Shown here piece after piece: positions 15,804 to 22,318 of a stretch of DNA of 38,049 nucleotides (positions within the stretch are counted from its first letter, which is position 1; each line of letters starts with the position of its first letter). Under the pieces are notes generated by a model. The model was not told where the DNA came from. It did no database searches and worked only from the letters and a program-made list of their open reading frames with translations. Location of the stretch: the NCBI GenBank assembly GCA_902786245.1, contig CADABS010000027.1, forward strand, positions 1 to 38,049, in the 5' to 3' direction. Both the position numbers and the translations under genes were made by a program. The stretch comes from an uncultured Erysipelotrichaceae bacterium. GTDB taxonomy: Bacteria; Bacillota_I; Bacilli_A; Erysipelotrichales; Erysipelotrichaceae.

Positions 15804-17156
15804 ATGGAAATCAAAGAGACAATACAGAAAGCACTGCATAATCTTGGCTATGAACCGCTTCTGCCGGTGCAGAAAACCGTTATACCGATGATCATGGAAG
15901 GGAAAAATCTGTATATTCAGGCAAAGACGGGATCGGGGAAAACCGCTGCTTTTCTGATACCGCTGCTGAACCGGATCAATCCGGATACCCCGTATGTTTC
16001 TGCTCTGGTCATTTCCCCGACCCGGGAACTGGCGGTACAGACCGGACTGGAAGCCACAAAGATCGCTTCTTATACAAGAATCCATACGGTAACCGCGATC
16101 GGCGGCATGGATATCGATAAGCAGAAAAACGCACTGCGGCATCATCCCCATATGATCATCGGAACACCCGGACGGCTGAAAGATCTCATTGAGCAGAATC
16201 AGATTGATCTTTCCTGCCTGCAGGCAGCAGTTCTGGATGAAGCGGACATGCTGTATTCAACCGGGCAGCTGAATGAAACAGCCTGGCTGCTGGAACAGAT
16301 GCCTGCGGATACACAGCGGATCTGCCTGTCTGCCACGATGGGTGCCTCGGTGGAATCCTTTCTCAGTGAAGACACGGAACGCGTCATCATTGACGAAGCC
16401 GCTGTCAGCGAGCGGACGGAAACGTATTATATTAAAACGGAAAATAAGAAAGATACCCTGCTGCATCTGCTGAAGCATCTGCCGGTGCAGAGAGCGGCCG
16501 TATTCGTCAATCACCGCAGCGAAGCAATAGAACTCAGCGATCTGCTGAATCAAAACAGTATCCTTGCGTCTGCTTTCTCCGGATATTTTTCCGAAGACAG
16601 ACGTCTGGCAATTCTGCAGAGTTTCCGGAAAGGGGAAATCCGGGTCATGGTTTCGACGGACGCCGCTGCCAGAGGACTGGATATTCCGGCGGTATCCCAT
16701 GTCATTCACTATGATCTGCCGATTGATCAGGAAACATGGATCCACCGTTCCGGCCGCAGCGGACACCGCCAGGAACCGGGAATTGCCATTGCCCTGCTCA
16801 ATGAAGAAGAAGGAAATATGGAAACAGGCATGTATATCCGCCTGCATGCACAGCCCCTGACGGTTTCTGAACACAGTACCTATGATCTGTCCGTACCGCT
16901 GAAAGAAACAGAAGAAAAAAGAACATCTGCCGTAAAGATCATCCTCCGGGCCGGACGCGATGAAAAGATCCGTGTCAAAGACGTCGTCGGAGCCCTGTGC
17001 AGTGTTCTTCCGTTTGAAGAAATCGGCCCTGTTGAGATCCAGGACCGGTATACATCCATTGTCATTATGCATGATGAAGCAGATCTGATGGAGAAACTCA
17101 GCGGTCTGCCTGTAAAAGGAAAAAAACGGACATTTGAATATGCCCGTCATCATTAA
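15804..17156 (+). CDS. dbpA: DEAD-box RNA helicase, DbpA/YxiN type
   Basis: The 450-residue protein has all helicase motifs: Q-T motif near residue 20, AKTGSGKT, P-T-R-E-L-A, T-P-G-R-L, DEAD, SAT, then A-R-G-L-D-I-P and H-R-S-G-R-S-G-H. The last 75 residues (from S-A-V-K-I-I-L-R-A-G-R) look like the DbpA RNA-binding domain, which targets hairpin 92 of 23S rRNA in DbpA and YxiN, so a role in 50S assembly is likely. No Shine-Dalgarno is visible before this ATG or the in-frame ATG at 15786. It is transcribed opposite to its neighbours, divergent from mnmE and convergent with the next gene, whose stop codon overlaps its own. Confidence 0.92.
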   Translation: MEIKETIQKALHNLGYEPLLPVQKTVIPMIMEGKNLYIQAKTGSGKTAAFLIPLLNRINPDTPYVSALVISPTRELAVQTGLEATKIASYTRIHTVTAIGGMDIDKQKNALRHHPHMIIGTPGRLKDLIEQNQIDLSCLQAAVLDEADMLYSTGQLNETAWLLEQMPADTQRICLSATMGASVESFLSEDTERVIIDEAAVSERTETYYIKTENKKDTLLHLLKHLPVQRAAVFVNHRSEAIELSDLLNQNSILASAFSGYFSEDRRLAILQSFRKGEIRVMVSTDAAARGLDIPAVSHVIHYDLPIDQETWIHRSGRSGHRQEPGIAIALLNEEEGNMETGMYIRLHAQPLTVSEHSTYDLSVPLKETEEKRTSAVKIILRAGRDEKIRVKDVVGALCSVLPFEEIGPVEIQDRYTSIVIMHDEADLMEKLSGLPVKGKKRTFEYARHH

Positions 17157-17692
17157 TGCACGCCTGCACCTAATTCCTGCAGTGTCCCGTTCCCTTTCGG
17201 TTCGATATTCAAGACACAGGCAGGATTTTTTCTTTTGATGAATGCCGCAAAGCGCTCTGCTTCATCCCGGTCGATCGTCATGACTTTGAAGGTGCCCTGT
17301 TTTCCGGTCAGTTCCAGAATCATTTTCCGTCCTTTTTCACTGGCTTCGAGTTTCTGAATTCCTTCGGTTTTCTGCTCTTCGCAATGGAATCCGCAGCCGG
17401 CAATCATGCGGTCTTCGAGAATGAACGATCTGTCCAGAGCTCCGCCCCGGTCATATTCCTGTATGTTCTGAACATGATGCAGAGACCTGGCAATTGCCAG
17501 TTTATTTTTGTAATAGAAGAACATGACCGCTGCCAGTACCGCCGCAATCCCCAGCATCAGGGGCTTCAGGTTTCTGTCTGGATTTCTGTTATCCAGAAAA
17601 GCAACTGCAAATTCCGCAAAGGCAAGTATCGTCATCGGTGCACTGAAGTACATCGCCAGCAATCCGCTGTAAAATCTTTTTACCATGTTCAT
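17153..17692 (-). CDS. Two-TM membrane protein of unknown function
   Basis: The 179-residue protein has two N-terminal hydrophobic segments (about 12-33 and 43-61) joined by a short charged loop, then a soluble domain of about 115 residues containing a G-F-H-C-E-E segment and a T-F-K-V-M-T-I-D-R-D-E-A-E-R-F-A-A-F stretch. I do not recognise the family. The ATG at 17692 is very close to GGGG; the ATG at 17686 has better spacing (8 bases), so the protein may be two residues shorter. Its TAA shares bases with the helicase stop in the palindrome TTAA (17153-17156), and no terminator separates the two convergent genes. Confidence 0.7.
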   Translation of the reverse strand: MNMVKRFYSGLLAMYFSAPMTILAFAEFAVAFLDNRNPDRNLKPLMLGIAAVLAAVMFFYYKNKLAIARSLHHVQNIQEYDRGGALDRSFILEDRMIAGCGFHCEEQKTEGIQKLEASEKGRKMILELTGKQGTFKVMTIDRDEAERFAAFIKRKNPACVLNIEPKGNGTLQELGAGVH

Positions 17693-17705
17693 TTCCCCGC
17701 TGATG

Positions 17706-17711
17706 ATTATA
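17706..17711 (-). promoter_or_regulatory. Possible -10 of the two-TM gene
   Basis: A perfect TATAAT on the minus strand lies 14 bases upstream of the first ATG; no convincing -35 was found. Confidence 0.35.
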
Positions 17712-17732
17712 CTACCACTGCGTTTTTCATAA

Positions 17733-17756
17733 GAAAAGCATATCCATGCGATATGC
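17733..17756 (-). terminator. Terminator of the nitroreductase gene
   Basis: The inverted repeat GCATATC(17738-17744)/GATATGC(17750-17756) is followed by TTTTCTT on the minus strand, 10 bases after the nitroreductase stop. Confidence 0.75.
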
Positions 17757-17765
17757 CTTCCGTCC

Positions 17766-18293
17766 TTATTCTGCTTTGACGACTCTTCCTTCTTTTCTTT
17801 CCGCTGCTTTCAGCTCGATGCCGTCGGCCGGATAGCCCAGGATGCAGTGGCCGATTCCTTCCCAGTCCCCTTCAATGCCGAGGTCTTTCAGAATCTGCTT
17901 TCCTTCTTCGCTTTCAAATTCCTGTTTTGCCCGGTGGATCCAGCAGCTGCCGATGCCCAGTATGCTCGCTGCCAGCATCAGATTGCCCATGACCAGACTG
18001 CCGTCATAGAGATATGTCGGAACTTCTCTGTTTCCAAGAACGACCAGTACAGCCGGTGCGCCATAGAACGGATCGGTGCCTTCCCGGTTCATGACTGCTG
18101 CGTTCATGGCGGAAAGACGGTCCCGCAGTTTTCTGTCGGTTACGGCCAGGATCATTGCGCCTTGTCTGCCATTGCCGCTGGCCGCATACAATCCTGCTTC
18201 GATGATTTCATCGAGTACTTCTGCCGGAACCGGATCCTGTTTATACTGGCGGCAGCTTCTGCGGTCCAGCATTGCCTGAATTACATTATTCAT
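17766..18293 (-). CDS. Nitroreductase-family FMN oxidoreductase
   Basis: The roughly 175-residue protein has the nitroreductase-fold marks: R-R-S-C-R-Q-Y near the N-terminus (phosphate of FMN), A-A-S-G-N-G-R-Q, a Y-D-G-S-L-V-M-G-N-L-M-L-A-A central helix and G-I-G-S-C-W-I-H. Such enzymes reduce nitro-aromatics or quinones using NAD(P)H; the natural substrate is not visible from sequence. GAGAGG is well spaced (9 bases) from the ATG at 18293 and too close to the one at 18299, so I chose the former. It stands alone between two terminators. Confidence 0.9.
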   Translation of the reverse strand: MNNVIQAMLDRRSCRQYKQDPVPAEVLDEIIEAGLYAASGNGRQGAMILAVTDRKLRDRLSAMNAAVMNREGTDPFYGAPAVLVVLGNREVPTYLYDGSLVMGNLMLAASILGIGSCWIHRAKQEFESEEGKQILKDLGIEGDWEGIGHCILGYPADGIELKAAERKEGRVVKAE

Positions 18294-18363
18294 TATCATT
18301 GCCTCTCTTTTCTGTTTTCATCATATACGTAAGCTTTCCGGAAGTCTTCCGTTCTGCCCGACA

Positions 18364-18391
18364 GAAAAAGCCGTCCCTGCACAGGACAGCT
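18364..18391 (-). terminator. Terminator of the rsmG-noc-parA-parB unit
   Basis: AGCTGTCC/GGACGGCT (one G-U pair) forms an eight-pair stem followed by T5 on the minus strand, 10 bases past the parB stop. Confidence 0.85.
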
Positions 18392-18400
18392 CTTTGAATT

Positions 18401-19303
18401 TCAGAGTCCTTCATCCAGACAGCCGAGAATCTCAAGAATACGATTCAGATCCTCTGTATCCGAATAAGCAATGGAAATGCTTTTCTTGCCGACATTGACT
18501 TCCGTTGCCAGTTTGCTCTGCATATGCGATTCAAGGTCTCTGATCCAGGGATCCTTTTCCGCTGTACGGTGCTGCTTCTTCGGCTTGGCTTCCGTACCGT
18601 TGAGTTCATGCACGTAGGATTCCACCTCGCGGACAGACATCTTTGATTTCATGACATGCATCGCCGCATCATAGATCTGGTCTTCATCTTTCAGACTCAG
18701 CAGCGGCCGGACATGGCTCATCGTCAGTTTTTTATCGACAACCAGTTTCTGTACTTCCTCCGGAAGCTTCAGAAGACGCATGATATTGGCACAGTATTCT
18801 CTGGACTTGCCGACCCGTTCTGCCAGTTTTTCCTGGGTATAGCCGAGCTTCCGGACCAGCGAATCATATGCGGCTGCTTCTTCGATCGGATTCAGATCTT
18901 CTCTCTGTACGTTTTCGAGGATGGAGATTTCCATCATCTCTTCATCCGTAAAATCGACCTGAATTGCAGGAACCGTATCAAGGCCGGCAATCTTTGCGGC
19001 TCTCAGACGTCTTTCACCGGTGATCAGATCATAGCCCTTGACGCTCTTGCGCACGAGCAGCGGTGTGAATATGCCATGTGTACGGATGGAATCAGCCAGT
19101 TCATTCAGAGCTGCTTCATCGAATTCTTTTCTCGGCTGATACGGATTGGGCCGGATTTCATCAATATTGATGATGACTTCACGGCGCCCCGGGATTTCAG
19201 AATTGTTATTCTGAATATCATCCAGGAACTGTTCGACATTTGTACCGAAGATCGCATCCAGTCCCCGTCCGCCAAGGCCGGGTCTGTTCTTTCTGTCTGC
19301 CAT
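18401..19303 (-). CDS. parB: Chromosome-partitioning protein ParB (Spo0J)
   Basis: The 300-residue CTP-dependent DNA clamp loads at parS and spreads. The N-terminal domain has RPNPYQPRK, then L-I-T-G-E-R-R-L-R-A-A (CTP-binding arginine patch) and ENVQREDLNPIEEA; the HTH (EKLAERVGKSREYCANIMRLL) recognises parS; a C-terminal dimerisation domain follows a charged linker. It starts at the parA stop codon (TGATG). Two perfect parS sites lie 10.7 and 12.1 kb away in this same window. ParB also recruits SMC to the origin region. Confidence 0.96.
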   Translation of the reverse strand: MADRKNRPGLGGRGLDAIFGTNVEQFLDDIQNNNSEIPGRREVIINIDEIRPNPYQPRKEFDEAALNELADSIRTHGIFTPLLVRKSVKGYDLITGERRLRAAKIAGLDTVPAIQVDFTDEEMMEISILENVQREDLNPIEEAAAYDSLVRKLGYTQEKLAERVGKSREYCANIMRLLKLPEEVQKLVVDKKLTMSHVRPLLSLKDEDQIYDAAMHVMKSKMSVREVESYVHELNGTEAKPKKQHRTAEKDPWIRDLESHMQSKLATEVNVGKKSISIAYSDTEDLNRILEILGCLDEGL

Positions 19304-20082
19304 CAGTGCTTACCCCTTTCGTTCTGCGTAATGACCTCCTTCACGAGCTGCGCATATGCCTTTGCGCCTTCGCTCCGGGTATCATATTCGAAGATGCTCT
19401 CTTCCCGGGAAGGTGCCTCGGAAAGACGGACATTTCTCGGTATATAGCATTTATAGACTTTTTCTTTGAAGTATTTTCTGACTTCCTGCTGGACTTCCAC
19501 AGACAGTTTGGTACGTACATCGAACATCGTAAGCAGTACACCTTCGATCGACAGTTTCGGATTCCAAAGTCTCTGGACAAGGCGGATCGTACTCAGCAGC
19601 TGGGTAAGTCCTTCCAGTGCAAAGTATTCGCACTGGACCGGAATCATGACTGTGTCTGTCGCCGTCAGGGCATTCGTATTCAGCAGACCGAGTGCCGGCG
19701 GACAGTCAATGATGATGTAATCATATTTGTCTCTGACCATATCCAGTTTTGTTTTCAGGAGTTTTTCCCGGCCGAGTTCATAGTTCGCCATATCCACATC
19801 CGCACCGGAGAGATTGATCGTGGAAGGCAGTACATCCAGCGGCGGCATCTGCAGATGGACAACGCAGTCTTCGACGGTATCCTCTCCGAGCAGGACATCG
19901 TATACCGTCTTTGTGTATCCTACTCTGTTTGTTCCGATGCCATGCGTCGCATTTCCCTGCGGATCAAAATCCACCAGGAGCACTTTTCTGCCGACATAGG
20001 CAAGACCGGCTGCGAGATTCATTGCGGTTGTTGTTTTTCCGACGCCGCCTTTCTGATTGGCAATCGCTATGATTTTTCCCAT
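19303..20082 (-). CDS. parA: Chromosome-partitioning ATPase ParA (Soj)
   Basis: The 259-residue deviant-Walker ATPase has KGGVGKTTTAMNLA at residues 11-24 with the signature Lys, D-F-D-P-Q-G-N-A-T as Walker A', and I-I-I-D-C-P-P as Walker B. Together with ParB it segregates origins and, in Bacillus, regulates DnaA. It follows noc by 10 bases and overlaps parB at the stop/start (TGATG). Confidence 0.96.
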   Translation of the reverse strand: MGKIIAIANQKGGVGKTTTAMNLAAGLAYVGRKVLLVDFDPQGNATHGIGTNRVGYTKTVYDVLLGEDTVEDCVVHLQMPPLDVLPSTINLSGADVDMANYELGREKLLKTKLDMVRDKYDYIIIDCPPALGLLNTNALTATDTVMIPVQCEYFALEGLTQLLSTIRLVQRLWNPKLSIEGVLLTMFDVRTKLSVEVQQEVRKYFKEKVYKCYIPRNVRLSEAPSREESIFEYDTRSEGAKAYAQLVKEVITQNERGKH

Positions 20083-20092
20083 AATACAATCC

Positions 20093-20905
20093 TCAGTTCT
20101 TCGGTATCCGCACGATCATCTTTACAGAGTCTTCCGTTTCTTCCGTATCGACTCTGACATGGATGCCCATGCGCTCAATCATCTGTACGCACTGATTGAC
20201 AGAATTCACAGCAATCTGCACATTTCTCGTAAAACCTTTTGTTTTCTGCCTGCGCTTTCTTTTCTTTTCACCTGTGATCTTCTCAATATATGCTTCACTG
20301 TCCCGGACGTTCATCCCTTCCGAAACGATTTTTCTGAATACTTTCTTCTGCTGTTTTTCCGGTACGGAAAGCAGAGCCCGGGCATGCCGCTCCGAAATGA
20401 CGCCGCTGATGACACCCTGCTGCACTTCATCCGGCAGATTCAGAAGCCGGATCTTGTTTGCGACGGAAGACTGCGACTTTCCGATTTTCGCCGCGACCTG
20501 TTCCTGGGTCAGACCTGCCTGACGCATAATCTGTACATAGCTCTTGGCTTCTTCCACCGCACTGAGATTTTCTCTCTGTACATTTTCGACCAGGGCCATC
20601 TGTGCCGCTTCTTCTTCCGAAGGAGACATAACATAGCACATGATCTTCTCAAAGCCTGCTTTGACACAGGCTCTGTATCTGCGCTCACCGGCAATGATTT
20701 CATAATGTCCGTCTTTCTCCCTGACGGTAATCGGCTGGATCAGACCATTTTCTATAATGGAAGCTGTCAGTTCTTCCATCGCTTCTTCATCGAAATGAAC
20801 ACGGGGCTGATACTGGGAAGGAACGATTTTCTCCGTCGGAACCTCTATGACCCTGCCCGTACTCTGACGATCAAACAGTTCGAATATGTTTTTTGATTTA
20901 ACCAT
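20093..20905 (-). CDS. noc: Nucleoid occlusion protein Noc (ParB paralogue)
   Basis: The 270-residue ParB-like protein lies in the order rsmG-noc-parA-parB, exactly as in Bacillus. It has S-Q-Y-Q-P-R-V-H, the CTP-binding I-A-G-E-R-R-Y-R-A-C, ENVQRENLSAVEEA, and the HTH GKSQSSVANKIRLL followed by ISERHARALL, which is characteristic of Noc rather than ParB. The first residues (M-V-K-S-K-N-I-F-E-L-F) could form the amphipathic membrane-binding helix known for Noc. It would bind NBS sites and block division over the nucleoid; three NBS-like sequences are listed here. Its start is 11 bases behind rsmG. Confidence 0.92.
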   Translation of the reverse strand: MVKSKNIFELFDRQSTGRVIEVPTEKIVPSQYQPRVHFDEEAMEELTASIIENGLIQPITVREKDGHYEIIAGERRYRACVKAGFEKIMCYVMSPSEEEAAQMALVENVQRENLSAVEEAKSYVQIMRQAGLTQEQVAAKIGKSQSSVANKIRLLNLPDEVQQGVISGVISERHARALLSVPEKQQKKVFRKIVSEGMNVRDSEAYIEKITGEKKRKRRQKTKGFTRNVQIAVNSVNQCVQMIERMGIHVRVDTEETEDSVKMIVRIPKN

Positions 20906-20916
20906 CGTCTCTCTCC

Positions 20917-21615
20917 TTATAAAGGCTTCTTCTTGATCTGTCCGTAATTCCGCGGATATTTCCCGGGTGATAATTTCGTTTTCCGGTAGAAAAGATTGAC
21001 CCTGGCATCTGCGCCGGGCAATGCAATATCCTGTATGTTTTCAAGAACAGCACCAAGTTCTTTACAGGCATGTTCCGCCTCTTCCGCTTCCTGTCTGCCC
21101 TTAGAACCTTTCATTGCAATAAACAGACCGTCTTTTCTGACCAGCGGCAGACAGAGTTCGCTCAGAACCCGGAGGTTGGCGACTGCCCTGGCTGTCACAA
21201 AATCAAAGCTTTCCCTGTGCTCCGCAGCGTATTCTTCAGCCCGGCAGTTTTCAACACAGACCTGCTTCAGTTCCAGTGTCCGGATCACTTCTTCCAGAAA
21301 GCGGCACCGTTTGCCGGTCGGCTCAATCAGTGTCATATGTACATCCGGCACCATGATCTTCCAGACAAGGCCGGGAAATCCCGCACCGGTACCGATATCC
21401 GCCGCTTTACCGTTCAGACGGACTTCCCGGAGCGGAAGCAGTGAGTCATAAAAATGCTTTTCCCAGATTTCCTGCGGCTCCGTGATCGCAGTCAGGTTCA
21501 TATTCCGGTTCCACTCGATTAAAAGACCGGCATATACATCCAGTTTCTGCCTCTGCAGATCATCTGCGTCAGGAAAGATTTCCTGTATTTGTTTCCAGAC
21601 TTCCAGTTTTTCCAT
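20917..21615 (-). CDS. rsmG: 16S rRNA m7G527 methyltransferase RsmG (GidB)
   Basis: The 232-residue SAM enzyme methylates G527 in the 530 loop of 16S rRNA; its loss gives low-level streptomycin resistance. N-R-N-M-N-L-T-A-I, then D-I-G-T-G-A-G-F-P-G-L-V-W (SAM site) and V-T-A-R-A-V-A-N-L are typical. The start codon is preceded only by a weak AAAG Shine-Dalgarno and a short leader. It opens the rsmG-noc-parA-parB unit, whose upstream region carries four DnaA boxes, and is separated from mnmG by the ThyX-like gene, unlike the usual direct mnmG-rsmG neighbourhood. Confidence 0.96.
   Translation of the reverse strand: MEKLEVWKQIQEIFPDADDLQRQKLDVYAGLLIEWNRNMNLTAITEPQEIWEKHFYDSLLPLREVRLNGKAADIGTGAGFPGLVWKIMVPDVHMTLIEPTGKRCRFLEEVIRTLELKQVCVENCRAEEYAAEHRESFDFVTARAVANLRVLSELCLPLVRKDGLFIAMKGSKGRQEAEEAEHACKELGAVLENIQDIALPGADARVNLFYRKTKLSPGKYPRNYGQIKKKPL
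20958..20971. promoter_or_regulatory. Noc-binding-site-like sequence (12/14)
   Basis: ATTTCCCGGGTGAT differs from ATTTCCCGGGAAAT at two positions. It lies in the 3' end of rsmG, next to noc. Confidence 0.3.
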
Positions 21616-21633
21616 ATCTTTCAGAATACGGTC

Positions 21634-21639
21634 ATTTTA
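21634..21639 (-). promoter_or_regulatory. Possible -10 of the rsmG-noc-parAB promoter
   Basis: TAAAAT lies 18 bases upstream of the rsmG start on the minus strand; the -35 at 17 bases (TTTTCG) is poor. An activator or the nearby DnaA sites could matter. No other candidate in the 120-base gap is better. Confidence 0.3.
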
Positions 21640-21670
21640 TCATTGTTTCACGCCCGCGAAAACATGATTA

Positions 21671-21734
21671 TGTGGAAAAATGAGTTTTCCACATTTTTGC
21701 AAAAATCATGCTGTGGATAAAATAATTATCCACA
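21671..21734. promoter_or_regulatory. DnaA-box cluster: two inverted pairs
   Basis: Four DnaA boxes lie within 64 bases: TGTGGAAAA (21671-21679), TTTTCCACA (21685-21693), TGTGGATAA (21712-21720) and TTATCCACA (21726-21734). The last two match the TTATCCACA consensus perfectly, the first two differ at one base. Each pair is inverted around a 5-base spacer. The cluster fills the gap between the ThyX-like gene and rsmG, in an A/T-rich context, directly upstream of the rsmG-noc-parAB unit. Confidence 0.85.
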
Positions 21735-21735
21735 A

Positions 21736-22317
21736 TCAGTTCTGTTCGATGAGATATTCGTTATAGGGCAGCGTCTCGATCCAGGCACAGAATGCTTTCC
21801 ATTCCGGAAGACGGTTTCCTTTTCTTGCCCTGTAGATCATCCGCAGCTGCCGGTAATTCGTTGTCATCCGTGCAGTCAGCCGGAACCCGGCCGGGTTGGA
21901 ATAGATGATTTCAAGATATTTATTCGACGCCACATCATTCAGTGTCGTTACGTCTTTTCCTTCTTCCTGGAGCTGACGGATTTCTTCCTGGAGCGTGTTA
22001 TACTCTCTGACCTTCTCCTTCATGATCCCGACAATGCGCGGATCGGTGTACTGAATATAGGCATGATCCAGATCAAACTTTGTGATTCTGTTCATGGCTG
22101 ACTGTGTACTGACAAAATCCAGGAAATGAAAACGTTCCGCTTCCACCCATGCCTTATTGGAAAATGTCAGATCAAGCTGCACAATGATTCCGTTCAGAAA
22201 ACTGTCATGTCCGTTTCCCGGCTTTTCCACCGCTTCAGCAACCGGATATGCAGATCCCTGCACGGTTTCTTCCAGTCCGTAAATGTTTACATTAGAAATA
22301 ACTTCTTCCCAGTTCAT
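21736..22317 (-). CDS. Conserved protein, possibly a remote ThyX relative
   Basis: The product (193 residues) has the segments A-E-R-F-H-F-L-D-F-V-S-T-Q-S-A-M-N-R near residue 60 and TARMTTNYRQLRMIYRARKG followed by E-W-K-A-F-C near the C-terminus. The spacing and the Q-S...R and N-x-R-x-L...R patterns recall flavin-dependent thymidylate synthase (ThyX), but the diagnostic R-H-R-x7-S motif is not there, so thymidylate synthesis cannot be claimed. Similar proteins occur in phages, as far as I recall. The start at 22317 is one base after the mnmG stop and is preceded by GAGGAAGG. A DnaA box ends two bases before its stop-codon end. Confidence 0.6.
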   Translation of the reverse strand: MNWEEVISNVNIYGLEETVQGSAYPVAEAVEKPGNGHDSFLNGIIVQLDLTFSNKAWVEAERFHFLDFVSTQSAMNRITKFDLDHAYIQYTDPRIVGIMKEKVREYNTLQEEIRQLQEEGKDVTTLNDVASNKYLEIIYSNPAGFRLTARMTTNYRQLRMIYRARKGNRLPEWKAFCAWIETLPYNEYLIEQN

Positions 22318-22318
22318 C

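Noticed and set aside
19401-19414. Additional Noc site (TCTTCCCGGGAAGG) in parA
   Set aside because: Only 10 of 14 positions match the consensus, within chance expectation.
21645-21660. parS near the rsmG promoter
   Set aside because: Only a half-site TGTTTCACG is present; the other half lacks the right spacing.
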